Shown: positions 17,335 to 26,093, numbered from the stretch's first letter. The stretch is 64,000 nucleotides of DNA from Pseudomonadota bacterium (GCA_021325365.1 JAJPHF010000168.1:6206-70205), one strand, 5' to 3'. Numbers and translations are program-made. The notes: generated by a model from the sequence alone, not told the origin.

Positions 17335-18435
17335 TCACTCTCCATATAAGCGCTTGATGTAGCCGCTATCGTCCAGCTCGCGGACGAAGCGGTCGTCCAC
17401 GAAGTCGGCCGGGTTGGCGGTGGCGGCGCGCGGCTCGACGTCGCGGATGGCGTCCAGAATGGTGACGACGCTGGCAACCGTGGCGTGCGGCGCGCGGGGG
17501 TAGCGCGGCACGTACTCGTCGTAGGTATCGCTCAGCGTCTGCTGGTCGTCGGTCTGGGTGAAGCGGCTGAGCACTTCGATGGACTCGGCGCGGTGGCCGC
17601 GAATCCAGGCGATCGCGTCGGTGAGGCCGCCGACGAAGGCGGCCAGGGCGGCCGGGTGCGCGTCCACGAGGGGGCGCAGGACGCCGATGGAGGTCACCGG
17701 GTACTCCACGCCCAGCGTGCTGAGGTCGAGGAGCTGCGGGTAGCCCTGGCGGACCGCGAGGATCGCGTAGGGCTCGCTCATGAGCCCGGCGTCGAGCCCG
17801 CCGGCGACGATCGCGTCGAGCATCTCCGGGGTGCCGCCGGCCTGGATGAGCGCCACGTCGGCGTCGGGCGCGAGCCCGACCTGGCGCAGCATGTAGCGGG
17901 CGGCGAAGTCGGTCGTGGTGCCGGCGCGGGTGATGCCCAGCTTGAGGCCCTTCAAATCCTCGACGCGGTGCAGGGAGGGCTTGGCGATGAGCTTGAAGGG
18001 GAAAGTGTTGGTGGTGGAGCCGAGGATCACGGTGTCGCCGCCCGCGAGGCCGGCGCGGACGACGGCCGCGCCGTCGGTGTAGGCCACGTCGACCTCGCCG
18101 GCGAGCAGCGCCTGCACGGCCTGGGCGCCGCTGGTGAAGGTTAGCTCGGCGTCGAGGCCGCGCTGGCGGAAGATGCCCTCGTCCTGGGCGACCCAGAGGG
18201 GCAGGTAGCCGCCGGAGGGCGACACCCAGGCCACGCGTAGCCGCTCGGCGGCTGGGGCGGCGGTGGCCGGGGCGCTGCCGGCGGGCTGGGCGGCGCTCGC
18301 GGCGGCCGCCTGGCTGCTGCCCGGCGCGACGGCCGGGCCGGCGTCGCCCGCGCCGGTGGACGGCCCGCAGGCGAGGGCCAGCGCGAGCGCCAGGAGCGCC
18401 AGCCCGCAAGCCACCCGCCGCGCGCCGCCAGCCAT
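17335..18435 (-). CDS. ABC transporter substrate-binding lipoprotein (NMT1/TauA-like)
   Basis: This 366-residue protein starts with a lipoprotein signal whose lipobox is LALAC, followed by a low-complexity Ala/Pro/Gln tether and a periplasmic-binding-protein fold. RVAWVSPSGGYLPLWVAQDEGIFRQ is the typical first strand of the SsuA/TauA/THI5 group. LKGLKLGITRAGTTTDF and EVDVAYTDG are also family blocks. The C-terminus (DFVDDRFVRELDDSGYIKRLYG) is nearly the same as that of the SBP at 31944-33020, so the two are close paralogues. The ATG follows GGGAGGCGCTC. No permease or ATPase gene accompanies it. Ligand unknown. Confidence 0.88.
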   Translation of the reverse strand: MAGGARRVACGLALLALALALACGPSTGAGDAGPAVAPGSSQAAAASAAQPAGSAPATAAPAAERLRVAWVSPSGGYLPLWVAQDEGIFRQRGLDAELTFTSGAQAVQALLAGEVDVAYTDGAAVVRAGLAGGDTVILGSTTNTFPFKLIAKPSLHRVEDLKGLKLGITRAGTTTDFAARYMLRQVGLAPDADVALIQAGGTPEMLDAIVAGGLDAGLMSEPYAILAVRQGYPQLLDLSTLGVEYPVTSIGVLRPLVDAHPAALAAFVGGLTDAIAWIRGHRAESIEVLSRFTQTDDQQTLSDTYDEYVPRYPRAPHATVASVVTILDAIRDVEPRAATANPADFVDDRFVRELDDSGYIKRLYGE

Positions 18436-18528
18436 GAGCGCCTCCCGCGCTGTCCGCTCCGCGTTCGGTCCGTCCGGCTGCTACGGTACGCGTCGCGGCG
18501 GCGGCTGTCAAGAGTAGCGGCCAGGTGG

Positions 18529-19674
18529 TCAGGTGCCGGCGTTGTAGGGGCCGAGGACGCGCACGGCGTTGTCGACGTAGCTGTTGTCCACGATGGCGTC
18601 CACGTCGACCTTCTCGGTCTGCTGGCCGGCGGCGTAGTACCAGTCCTGGTCGGCCTTGATGGTCTCGACGTTCACGCGGCCGTCGGGCCGCAGGCCGGCG
18701 GGGACCATCGCGTCGTACTGGGCGCGGTTCTTGACGGGGGTGTGCTTGATGAGGATGTCGATGACCGCGTCGCGGCCCTGGTTCTTGACGAAGGCGTCGT
18801 TGTAGTCGCGCACGCCCTTGAGGTAGCCGATCATGAAGCGCTCGGCGGCCGAGCGCTGGGCCGGCGCGGCGAAGTGAGGGGCGTAGAGCAGCATGGCGAT
18901 CTGGTAATTCGGATAGGTCTCGTCGGTGCCCTTCCAGCGCACGCCGACGCCGTTGCCGACGGCCGCGGCGACGAACGGCTCGATGAGCGAGCCCACGTCG
19001 ATGCTGCGGTTGCCGAGCGCGGCCATGATGTCGGGGAAGGGCATCTCGACGGTGTTCACCTCGCTATCGGGCACGCCGGCCTGGACGAGGCCGTGGTGCA
19101 GCGAGGCGTGGGCCGACTGGTAGAGGCCCACCACGGCGACGGTCTTGCCGCGCAGGTCGGGGAAGTCGCGGATGGCGCCGCTGTCGGCGAGGTCCTTGCG
19201 GAGAACGAGCGCGCTGAAGCCGAAGCCCGGGGCGGCGTTGCCCTTGTCGGCGACGATCTTGAGGGGGACGTCGCGGCGGACGGCGTTGAACAGCCCCGGC
19301 GCGGTCGAGCCGGCGCCCACCTCGACCTGGCCGGTGCCCATCGCCGGGACCATCAGGCCGATGTTGTCGAACGGGACCAGCTCGACGTTCAGGCCCTGCT
19401 CCTGCCAGTAGCCGCGCTCGAGCGCGATGAACAGGCCGGAGTCGGAGAGCGAGCCGATCGTGGCCACGCGCACGTGGGCGGCCGCGCCGGCGGGCTGGGC
19501 CGGCGCGGCGGCGGCCGGCTGAGTAGCGTTGCCCGGGGCCGGGGCGGCCGCCGGCGCGGCGGGCGCCGCCGGCTGGGCGGGCGCGGCCGGCGCGGCGCAG
19601 GCGGCGGCCAGCAGGCTCGCGATCAGCCCGAGCGCGAGCCCGCGGCTGCGCCAGGGCAGGGGGATGCTCCGCAT
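18529..19674 (-). CDS. ABC transporter substrate-binding lipoprotein (NMT1/SsuA-like)
   Basis: This 381-residue lipoprotein has the lipobox LLAAAC and then an Ala/Pro/Gln linker of about 50 residues. The binding domain starts VRVATIGSLSDSGLFIALERGYWQEQGLNVELVPF. LRGKTVAVVGLYQSAH and the RFMIGYLKGVRDYND block are typical of nitrate/sulfonate/taurine-type SBPs. The start was set at the ATG behind AGGAGACCTGAC. It is transcribed between the peptide-type SBP (stop 63 bases upstream) and the TauA-like SBP (93 bases downstream), giving three receptors of different families in a row without transport machinery. Confidence 0.87.
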   Translation of the reverse strand: MRSIPLPWRSRGLALGLIASLLAAACAAPAAPAQPAAPAAPAAAPAPGNATQPAAAAPAQPAGAAAHVRVATIGSLSDSGLFIALERGYWQEQGLNVELVPFDNIGLMVPAMGTGQVEVGAGSTAPGLFNAVRRDVPLKIVADKGNAAPGFGFSALVLRKDLADSGAIRDFPDLRGKTVAVVGLYQSAHASLHHGLVQAGVPDSEVNTVEMPFPDIMAALGNRSIDVGSLIEPFVAAAVGNGVGVRWKGTDETYPNYQIAMLLYAPHFAAPAQRSAAERFMIGYLKGVRDYNDAFVKNQGRDAVIDILIKHTPVKNRAQYDAMVPAGLRPDGRVNVETIKADQDWYYAAGQQTEKVDVDAIVDNSYVDNAVRVLGPYNAGT

Positions 19675-19736
19675 GTCAGGTCTCCTGTCTTCTCGGGAAT
19701 CCGGACGGGATGCCGCCAGGCCCAAGCTGCGGGGGG

Positions 19737-21272
19737 CTAGCGGCCGCGCGGCTTGAGGTCCCAGGCGTACACGTCCTCGCCGGGGTTGGGCGTGTAGTCG
19801 AAGCGGTTGCTCACGCCCTCGATGCCCTGGTACTGGAACAGCCAGACGGCCGGGGCCTCGTCCATGAGCAGGGACATCGCCTTGCGCAGCAGGGCCACTC
19901 GCTGGTTGGGGTCGAATGCCGCGCGCTCGGCTTCGAGCGCGGCGTCGACCTCGGGGTTCGAGTATTCTAGCCGCTTGGTGACGCCGGTGTGGAAGTATTG
20001 GTCGAGGTACTCGTCGGGGTCGATGACGCTGCCGCGCCCGAAGATGTAGAGGGGCGCCTTGCCCTGCTGGATGGCGGCGAAGCCGGTGTTCTGGTCCTGC
20101 GTCTGGATGTGGGCGCGGATGCCGACGTTGCCGAGCATGCTGGCGATGGCCTCGGCCAGCTCCTTGAGCTTGTTGTACTGGCCGACGGGCACGACGAAAT
20201 CGACGTCGAAGCCGTCGGGATAGCCGGCCTGGGCGAGGAGCTGCTTGGCCTTCGCCGGGTCATAGGTATACTTGGGCTGCAAGTCGGGGCTGTAGCCGTA
20301 CTGGTCGGGGCCGATGGGCGCGTCCATCGGGTCGGCCATGCCCTTGAGCACGCCCTTGGTCAGCGCCTCCTTGTCGATGGCGTAGGTGACGGCCTGGCGC
20401 ACCAGCTTGTTGCGGAACTGGGGGACCGCGGCGTGCATGCCGAGGAACATGATGTTCACGGTGCGGACGGTCTCGCGGTGGGCGTTGCCGGTGATGCGGT
20501 CCACGCTCTCGGGCGGGATGTTGACGATCTGGTCGACCTCGCCGTTGAGCAGGGCCGTGATCGCCGCCTCGGCCTCGGGGATGTTGCGGAACACGACCTC
20601 GTCGACGGCGGTCTGGCGGGGGCCCTGGTAGGTGGGGCTCTTCTCCAGCACGAAGCGCTGGCCGGGCACCCACTCCTTGAACTGGTACGGCCCGGTGCCG
20701 ATGGCGAGCTTGTCGGCCTCGGCGGCGCCCAGGCGGTCGTAGACGGCCTTGCTGGTGATGAAGCGCTGCGACAGGCGGAAGGGGAGCGCCGCGTCGGGGG
20801 TCTTGGTGTGGATGCGCACGGTGTAGGGATCGACGGCCTCGACGGCGTCGATGCCGGCGATGCTGCTGCCCTGCTTGCTGTCGGGGTCGGTCTGGATGCG
20901 GTTGAGGGAATGGACCACGTCGGCGGAGGTGAAGTCGCCGCCGTCGTGGAACTTCACGCCCTGGCGCAGCTTGAACAGCCAGGTGTTCGGGTCGGGCGTC
21001 GTCCACGACTCGGCGAGCACGCCGACGATCTCTTTCTTGTTCCAGTCCCACTCGACCAGCGGCTCGATGACGTGCTTCCAGGTGGGGTAGATCTGCGTGG
21101 TGGAGTGGGCGTAGGGGTTCATCGACTCGACCATGACGCCGGGGAGGACGATAGTGGCGACGACGCGCCCGCTGGATTGGGGGCGCGGGCCAGACGGCTG
21201 GCAGGCGCTGGCGAGCGCCAGACACGCCGCGAGCAGGGCGATGAGCGTGGCGGACCCGAAGCGAGCGCGCAT
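19737..21272 (-). CDS. Peptide/nickel-type ABC substrate-binding lipoprotein (SBP_bac_5)
   Basis: This 511-residue receptor of the DppA/OppA/NikA family (PF00496) has a lipobox LASAC at about residue 24. Family blocks are IEPLVEWDWNKKEIVGVLAESW, KLRQGVKFHDGGDFTSADVVHSLNR, GTGPYQFKEWVPGQRFVLEKS, NKLVRQAVTYAIDKEAL and YDPAKAKQLLAQAGYPDG. Length is normal. The ATG follows AGGAGG. The four other dpp/opp genes usually beside such receptors are absent. A perfect 15-bp palindrome lies about 170 bases upstream, between this gene and the divergent Nudix gene. Ligand could be peptide, nickel chelate or oligosaccharide. Confidence 0.92.
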   Translation of the reverse strand: MRARFGSATLIALLAACLALASACQPSGPRPQSSGRVVATIVLPGVMVESMNPYAHSTTQIYPTWKHVIEPLVEWDWNKKEIVGVLAESWTTPDPNTWLFKLRQGVKFHDGGDFTSADVVHSLNRIQTDPDSKQGSSIAGIDAVEAVDPYTVRIHTKTPDAALPFRLSQRFITSKAVYDRLGAAEADKLAIGTGPYQFKEWVPGQRFVLEKSPTYQGPRQTAVDEVVFRNIPEAEAAITALLNGEVDQIVNIPPESVDRITGNAHRETVRTVNIMFLGMHAAVPQFRNKLVRQAVTYAIDKEALTKGVLKGMADPMDAPIGPDQYGYSPDLQPKYTYDPAKAKQLLAQAGYPDGFDVDFVVPVGQYNKLKELAEAIASMLGNVGIRAHIQTQDQNTGFAAIQQGKAPLYIFGRGSVIDPDEYLDQYFHTGVTKRLEYSNPEVDAALEAERAAFDPNQRVALLRKAMSLLMDEAPAVWLFQYQGIEGVSNRFDYTPNPGEDVYAWDLKPRGR

Positions 21273-21437
21273 GGGCGGCCTCCTAGCTGCTCCTGGCGGC
21301 CACGGCGCGCGGCGCCGGTCCGGCCGAGCGGTGGGGGCGCCTGGCGGTGCTGCCGGCCGGACGCCCAGCCCCGAGCGTACCCCAGCGCCCGGCCGCTGTC
21401 AACGTCGTATAGGCTTCCCAAATCCGTGGATCCTGGT

Positions 21438-21470
21438 TTGAAAGATTCACCCGAAGGGTGAATCTTTCAA
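21438..21470. promoter_or_regulatory. Perfect 15-bp inverted repeat between divergent genes
   Basis: TTGAAAGATTCACCC (21438-21452), a GAA loop and its exact complement (21456-21470) form a conspicuously AT-richer palindrome. It lies in the divergent intergenic region between the peptide-type SBP and the Nudix gene. It could be a regulator's operator or an RNA hairpin. Confidence 0.5.
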
Positions 21471-21494
21471 GCGCAGAGTCACGGAACGGGGGGC

Positions 21495-21523
21495 TTCAGG
21501 CACGCCGCCGGGCCAGGTATCAT
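21495..21523 (+). promoter_or_regulatory. Candidate promoter of the Nudix gene
   Basis: TTCAGG (21495-21500) and TATCAT (21518-21523) are spaced by 17 bases and end 42 bases before the start codon. The -35 match is weak. Confidence 0.35.
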
Positions 21524-21565
21524 CGGGGTGAGGCCGGCCACGTGGCCGAGCGACGGAGCGACGGC

Positions 21566-22102
21566 ATGGCGCGGATGGCCCCGCGGGCGCGGCCGACGGA
21601 CTGGCTGCTGCCCCCACTGCTGCAGCTTTGGCGGGTGTTGCCACTGCCGGGCTGGCTGCGGGCGGCGATCCTGTGGCGGAGCAACACGCACTATCTGGTG
21701 GCGGTGGCGGCGCTGATCTGGGATGACGAGGGGCGGCTGCTGCTCGGGCGGCACACGTACCTGCCGCCGCCCGGCTGGAGCCTGCTGGGCGGCTGCCTGC
21801 ACGGCGTCGAGTCGCCGGCGGCCGGCCTGGCGCGCGAGCTGGCCGAGGAGCTGGGCGCCACGGTCGAGATCGGGGCGCCGGTCGCCTGGACCACGCTGGG
21901 GGCGCCGCGCCGGGTGGTGGTAGGCTTCACTTGCTACTGGCAGAGCGGCGCCTTCCGGCCGAACGCGGAGATCGCGGAGGTCGCCTACTTCCCCGTGGCG
22001 GACGCGCTGCGGCTGGTGCGGCGCGACGCGCGCGCGCTGATCCGCATCGCCGCCCGCCAGCGTGCCGCGTTGCTCGCGTCGTCGCCGGGCGGGCTGCCGT
22101 GA
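21566..22102 (+). CDS. Nudix hydrolase
   Basis: This 178-residue protein has a perfect Nudix box in [20 protein letters not shown] and the following EELGA: G-x5-E-x7-RE-U-x-EE-x-G-U. The N-terminal 40 residues ([28 protein letters not shown]) are hydrophobic and helical, so it may associate with the membrane. [22 protein letters not shown] is the typical first strand pair. It would hydrolyse a nucleoside diphosphate linked to X; the substrate is not predictable. The start ATG was chosen because the upstream frame is Arg-rich and overlaps the palindrome and promoter. The J-domain gene follows 73 bases later. Confidence 0.87.
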   Translation: MARMAPRARPTDWLLPPLLQLWRVLPLPGWLRAAILWRSNTHYLVAVAALIWDDEGRLLLGRHTYLPPPGWSLLGGCLHGVESPAAGLARELAEELGATVEIGAPVAWTTLGAPRRVVVGFTCYWQSGAFRPNAEIAEVAYFPVADALRLVRRDARALIRIAARQRAALLASSPGGLP

Positions 22103-22175
22103 GGCGGTGGCACTCGGCGTGCAGGGAGGCGATAACCGGCCCGCGGGCCGGCTCGAAAGATGGGGCAGGGAAGTG

Positions 22176-22616
22176 ATGGTGCCGCGGGACTATTTTGCGA
22201 TCCTAGAGATCGGTCCGGACGCGAGCGAGGCGGAGATCCGCGGGGCCTACCGCCGCCTGGCGCGTCGCTACCACCCGGACCTGCACCCCGAGCGGGACGA
22301 CGCCGAGCAGCGCCTGAAGGAGCTGAACGCGGCGTACGAGGTGCTGAGCGATCCCTCGCGCCGGGCGCGGTACCTGCGCGAGCGGCGCGTGCGGGTCCCC
22401 GTGGACGCGCCAGGTGGCGGGTGGCGTGCGTCGCGCCCGCCGGCGGCGGGCGCTGTCGTTCGCGGCGCGCACGTGGACCTGAGCGGCGGCCGCACAGGCT
22501 GGCGGGCGTACGGCCGGGGGAGCTGGAGCGGCGCCGCCTCGCACCGGCCGCGCGACGAGGAGGAGCTAGCGCTGCTGTACGCGCGGCGGTTGTTGCGGGC
22601 CCTGTTTGGGTGGTAG
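22176..22616 (+). CDS. J-domain (DnaJ-like) co-chaperone
   Basis: This 146-residue protein begins with a complete J domain (about residues 4-68): [31 protein letters not shown], with the essential HPD tripeptide, then [20 protein letters not shown]. The remaining 75 residues are Gly/Arg/Ser-rich without the zinc-binding or C-terminal domains of DnaJ, so it is a minimal type III J protein that would recruit DnaK to specific clients. ATG at 22176 follows GGCAGGGAAGTG; an adjacent GTG one codon earlier is an alternative. It lies downstream of the Nudix gene on the same strand. Confidence 0.88.
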   Translation: MVPRDYFAILEIGPDASEAEIRGAYRRLARRYHPDLHPERDDAEQRLKELNAAYEVLSDPSRRARYLRERRVRVPVDAPGGGWRASRPPAAGAVVRGAHVDLSGGRTGWRAYGRGSWSGAASHRPRDEEELALLYARRLLRALFGW

Positions 22617-22687
22617 GGAGCGCGGGCGGCCGCCGGCGACGACCGCGCGGGCGTCCAACGTGGCGGCGGGCGGCGTTGGGGCGGCGG

Positions 22688-22714
22688 CCAGTGGCGCTGG
22701 CAGTATGCCGCGCC
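22688..22714. repeat. Interspersed repeat family D, copy 1
   Basis: CAGTGGCGCTGGCAGTAT followed by a GCCGCGCC-type end; the same element recurs at 22767 and 42827. The ends GTGGCGC and GCGCCAC (in full copies) are inverted. Confidence 0.6.
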
Positions 22715-22766
22715 CCAAGCCCCCGCGGCGCCGGCCCTCCCGGTGGCTCCAGCGCCGGGACGGGGG

Positions 22767-22807
22767 CAGTGGCGCTGGCAGTATTCCGCGCCACACGCCG
22801 CGGGCGG
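22767..22807. repeat. Interspersed repeat family D, copy 2
   Basis: A full copy: CAGTGGCGCTGGCAGTAT, then TCCGCGCCAC and CGCCGCGGGCGG. It differs from the copy at 42827-42868 at only a few positions. It fills the gap after the J-domain gene. Confidence 0.65.
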
Positions 22808-22829
22808 CGTCGGGGAGACGGAGCGGGGG

Positions 22830-23279
22830 CTAGGAGGCGGGAGTGGGCTGCTCGGCGTCGCGGGGGAACTGCGAGTCCCAGCCGATCCACTCCTCGCCGT
22901 CGGCCCAGACCTCTTTCTTCCAGATGGGGACGATCTGCTTGAGGCGCACGATGGCGTGCTCGCAGGCCTCGAAGGCGGCGTGGCGATGGGGCGCGGCGAC
23001 CGCGATGGCCACCGAGACCTCGCCGACCGCGAGCCGGCCGACGCGATGGCGGATGGCGACGCGGGTGAGGCCCCAGCGCTCGGCGATCTCGGCCGCGATC
23101 TCGCGGAGCTTGGGGATCGCCATCTCGGGGTAGGCCTCGTACTCGAGGTAGCGGACCTCGCGGCCGCGCGAGGGGCTGCGCACGGTGCCCAGGAAGACGA
23201 CGACGCCGCCGCAGTCGGGCGTGCGCACGGCGTCGGCGACGCTATCGGCCGTCAGGACCGCGTCGGTGATCTCGAACAT
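22830..23279 (-). CDS. moaE: Molybdopterin synthase catalytic subunit MoaE
   Basis: This 149-residue protein matches MoaE throughout: GGVVVFLGTVRSPSRGREV, LEYEAYPEMAIPKL, VAIRHRVGRLAVGEVSVAIAV, HRHAAFEACEHAI and the catalytic VPIWKKEVWADGEEWI block with its conserved lysines. It makes the larger subunit of molybdopterin synthase, which inserts dithiolene sulfurs into precursor Z in molybdenum-cofactor synthesis. Its start codon lies inside the 3' end of the upstream moaD frame (28-base overlap), implying translational coupling. No other mo genes are in the window. Confidence 0.95.
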   Translation of the reverse strand: MFEITDAVLTADSVADAVRTPDCGGVVVFLGTVRSPSRGREVRYLEYEAYPEMAIPKLREIAAEIAERWGLTRVAIRHRVGRLAVGEVSVAIAVAAPHRHAAFEACEHAIVRLKQIVPIWKKEVWADGEEWIGWDSQFPRDAEQPTPAS

Positions 23280-23554
23280 GCTTCGTCCTCGCGGCGCCGG
23301 GCGCCAGCCGCGCCGCCGCTGACCGGCGGGATGAAGGCGACCTCGTCGCCATCGCTCAGTCGGTAGTCGGGCGTGCGGTACTCCAGGTTCACGCTGACCA
23401 TCATGTCGGGCGGCAGCGCGGCGAAGGCGGGATGCTCGGCGCGCAGGCGCGCGCGCAGGTCGCCCACGGTGCTGCCATCGGGGAGGTCCAGGGTGGTGGC
23501 CGTCTGCCCCATCGCCTCGCGCGCCGCCGCGAAGAAGCGCAGCCGCACCTGCAT
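23252..23554 (-). CDS. moaD: Molybdopterin synthase sulfur carrier MoaD with a 19-residue C-terminal extension
   Basis: The 100-residue product has a ubiquitin-like fold: MQVRLRFFAAAREAMG, DLRARLRAEHPAF, MVSVNLEYR and DGDEVAFIPPVSGG. In ordinary MoaD that Gly-Gly is the C-terminus, because the terminal carboxylate is adenylated and thiocarboxylated. Here the frame continues past Gly81 for 19 residues, rich in Arg and Ala, and runs into moaE in another frame. Either the tail is removed, a frameshift produces a MoaD-MoaE fusion like mycobacterial MoaX, or the sequence contains an error. The ATG follows GGAGGCAAGC. Confidence 0.9.
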   Translation of the reverse strand: MQVRLRFFAAAREAMGQTATTLDLPDGSTVGDLRARLRAEHPAFAALPPDMMVSVNLEYRTPDYRLSDGDEVAFIPPVSGGAAGARRREDEACSRSPTRS

Positions 23555-23696
23555 TGCTTGCCTCCGTCCACGCTCAAGGTAGGGATAGCATAGCCCGCGC
23601 GGCCGCCACAACGGGGCGGCGTGGTATTGGCCGAGGGGGCGGCCGAGCGCGTATCATTCGGGCGAGCGCGGGCAGCAGCGACACGAGCCGGTGGGC

Positions 23697-24677
23697 ATGG
23701 GCAGGGCAGGCATCCGAGCAGGCGGGTATCTTCTCGGTATCCTGCTGCTCGTCGCGGCGCTGGCTGGCTGCGGTCTCCACGCCGAGCCCGACGGCGACGC
23801 ACTCGATCCGGCCGCCGAGGCCGCGGCCGGGGCAGCGCCCGAGGCGGACTCGGTGCCCGAGGCGGACTCGGTGCTGGACGTGGCGTTCTACAGCCCGGCG
23901 CTGGGCCAGGACCTCTCCTATCTGGTCTGGCTGCCCCCCGACTACGATGCCGACAGCGCCCACCGCTATCCGGTCCTGTACCTGCTGCACGGTATCGGCG
24001 GCGACAACCGCGAGTGGCTGGGCTACGGCGTGGACACGACAGCCGCCTGCCTGCTGGGCGCGGGCCGGATTCAGGCGCTCATCATTGTGCTGCCACAGGG
24101 CGACGAGGGGTACTGGCTGAACCACGCGGATGGACCGCGCTGGGGTGACGCAATCGCCGAGGACCTGGTCCACTACGTGGACGCGACATACCGTACCTTG
24201 CCCGACCGGGCCAGCCGGGCGGTGGGCGGGCTGTCGATGGGCGGGCACGGGGCGCTGCAGCTGGCGTTCAACCACCCGGACGTGTTCGGCGTAGCGGGGG
24301 CGCACAGCCCGACGCTGCGCCCGCGCGCGGAGGCGCCCTACTACTTCGCCGACCGGGAGACCTTCGCCAAGGTGGACCCGATCACGCTCGCGCGCCGCGA
24401 CGACGGACTGGACGCGATCGACATCTGGCTCGACGCGGGCGGCGCCGACCCCTGGCTGCCGCGGATCGAGCTGCTACACGACACGCTGGACAAGCGGGGT
24501 GTATCGCACACCTGGCAGGTCTGGGAGGGCGACCACGAGAGCGAGTACTGGACGGCCCACGTGGCCGACTACCTGGCGTTCTACAGCCAGGCGCTGACGG
24601 GCGAGAAGGGGCGGGCGCGGACGACGACCGACGCGGCGACGCTCGCCGCCTGCGCGCCGCCCGTCGAGCCGCGGTAG
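23697..24677 (+). CDS. Lipoprotein esterase of the esterase D / PF00756 family
   Basis: This 326-residue protein starts with a lipoprotein signal (LLLVAALAGC, lipobox LAGC) and a short acidic tether. The alpha/beta hydrolase domain shows YPVLYLLHGIGGDNREW (oxyanion region), nucleophile elbow GGLSMGGHGAL, an acid Asp in the DAGGADPWL block and the His of WEGDHESEYW. The family includes S-formylglutathione hydrolases, mycolyltransferases and feruloyl esterases; being cell-surface anchored, a feruloyl- or acyl-esterase role is more likely here. GTG at 23691 is an alternative start. A TATCAT hexamer lies at 23652-23657. Confidence 0.87.
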   Translation: MGRAGIRAGGYLLGILLLVAALAGCGLHAEPDGDALDPAAEAAAGAAPEADSVPEADSVLDVAFYSPALGQDLSYLVWLPPDYDADSAHRYPVLYLLHGIGGDNREWLGYGVDTTAACLLGAGRIQALIIVLPQGDEGYWLNHADGPRWGDAIAEDLVHYVDATYRTLPDRASRAVGGLSMGGHGALQLAFNHPDVFGVAGAHSPTLRPRAEAPYYFADRETFAKVDPITLARRDDGLDAIDIWLDAGGADPWLPRIELLHDTLDKRGVSHTWQVWEGDHESEYWTAHVADYLAFYSQALTGEKGRARTTTDAATLAACAPPVEPR

Positions 24678-24805
24678 CCCGCGAGAGGGCGCGCTCTTGA
24701 GGCCGGGGCTGGCCCCCGGACGCGGCCGCCGGCGCAGCCCCCGCGGCTGGACCGCCCCCACCGACCGCGCCCGGCGGGCGACTCGCGCCTAAGCTGCCGG
24801 CCCAG

Positions 24806-24865
24806 GTTAGTGTATCTGTTCGGCGAAGCGAACCATATGTATCATCCCTGGCCGGGCGCTTAGCG
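24806..24865. repeat. Interspersed repeat family E, copy 1
   Basis: The stretch containing TTCGGCGAAGCGAACCAT, then TATCATCCCTGG and GCTTAGCGG, aligns over about 60 bases with 58115-58175. It lies between convergent genes and reaches the stop codon of the HbpS-like gene. Confidence 0.5.
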
Positions 24866-25459
24866 GCGCACGGTCGGACGCATAGCCTGCCAGGCGGCAA
24901 TGCCCGCCTCAGCGGCCATGTCGTCCTCGCCCGGCCCCAGGCCGGCGACGCCGACGGCGCCGACGATGTGCCCGTCCACCACGAGCGGCTGGCCACCGTT
25001 CACCATGTAGACCTCGCGGCCCAACGTCGCCAGGGTGCCGAAGTAGCGGTCGGGCCGATCGTTCATGAGCTGGGGGAAGTCGCGGGTGGGGCGACGGCTG
25101 CTGAGCGCACCCATCGCCTTGCCGATGGCGAACGTGTCCCAGGTGGGACCGCGACCGTCCATGCGGTCCAGCGAAACGAGGTTGCCGCCGGCGTCGAGGA
25201 CGACCACGGTCATCGTGCCGTGCAGCTCCTGCGCCTTCGGGATCGCCGCGTCGATGATCGCCCGGGCCTCCGCCCGGGTGATGGTCGGCACGAAGTCGGG
25301 CGGCGGGGCCTCCTGCGCCGCGACACTGGCCGGGCGGTCGGCGGGCGCCGGCGCGGGGCTTGGGGCGGCGGCTCCGCCGCGCGCCGTGACGAACGCCAGG
25401 CCCAGCGCCAACAAGGTGGTCTGGCTCAGCGTGATGAGCGCCCAGGTCCGCTTGCTCAC
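24860..25459 (-). CDS. Exported HbpS/GlcG-like (DUF336) protein
   Basis: This 199-residue protein has an N-terminal signal or anchor (ALITLSQTTLLALGLAFV), an Ala/Pro linker and one GlcG/HbpS domain (PF03928). Family blocks are ITRAEARAIIDAAIPKAQELHGTMTVVVLDAGGNLVSLDRMDG, SRRPTRDF and NGGQPLVVDGHIVGAVGVAGL. The family includes the heme-binding extracellular HbpS and the GlcG proteins beside glycolate or propanediol genes; ligand here is unknown. The ATG is preceded by GGAGGAGCAC. No two-component or heme genes are adjacent. Confidence 0.88.
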   Translation of the reverse strand: MSKRTWALITLSQTTLLALGLAFVTARGGAAAPSPAPAPADRPASVAAQEAPPPDFVPTITRAEARAIIDAAIPKAQELHGTMTVVVLDAGGNLVSLDRMDGRGPTWDTFAIGKAMGALSSRRPTRDFPQLMNDRPDRYFGTLATLGREVYMVNGGQPLVVDGHIVGAVGVAGLGPGEDDMAAEAGIAAWQAMRPTVRR

Positions 25460-25691
25460 GTGCTCCTCCCTACTCGCCGAGGCGGTTGTCGCCTCGGCGG
25501 CATCAGGGCGGGCGCCGGCGGGCCGCGGCGCCGCCGGCGGTGCCCGCCGTCGTAGGGGAGAACGCGCCCGGGCGAGGAACGTTACAGCAGGATCCCGTTC
25601 GTCCCGCGTGGCACGGCAACAGTGCGCGTGGTAGAGTGCGGCGGCGGGCGACGCGGGGCGGCTGGCCCGCTACCGTGAGGAGCAAGACAGC

Positions 25692-26093
25692 GTGGACGAG
25701 CGCGTGGAGCTGGTGGCGGTCGTCGATCTGCTGGCGCTGGCGCAGGGTAGTGAGGAGCGCGGCCCCCTCTGGACCCGGCAGAGCGCCGATCTGAACGTGA
25801 ACCTGATGGCGCTCGACGCGGGGCAGCAGCTCGGCGAGAGCGTGAACGCCGAGGTGGACGTGCTGCTGGTGGGGGTGGCGGGCGCGGGCGCGGTGCGGGT
25901 GGATGGCCAGTCGCTGGAGATTGCGGCCGGCCGGGCGGTCGTGATCCCGAAGGGCGCGCGCCGAGCGATCGCGGCCGGGGGCGAGCGCTTCGCCTACCTG
26001 ACCTGCCACCGCCGCCGGGCGGGCCTGTGGCCGACGAACGTGCCTCGCCCCGCGCCCGAGCCGGGGAGCCCGAGCGCGGACGCGGCAACGTAG
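25692..26093 (+). CDS. Single-domain cupin
   Basis: This 133-residue protein resembles small cupins. LDAGQQLGESVNAEVDVLLVGVAGAGAVRVDGQ aligns with cupin motif 1, and LEIAAGRAVVIPKGARRAIAAGGERFAYL with motif 2. The usual His-x-His metal ligands are replaced (Glu/Asn in motif 1), so metal binding is doubtful. The GTG start follows GAGGAGCAAGACAGC. The SDR gene begins 23 bases after its stop and is probably in the same transcript. Confidence 0.75.
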   Translation: MDERVELVAVVDLLALAQGSEERGPLWTRQSADLNVNLMALDAGQQLGESVNAEVDVLLVGVAGAGAVRVDGQSLEIAAGRAVVIPKGARRAIAAGGERFAYLTCHRRRAGLWPTNVPRPAPEPGSPSADAAT

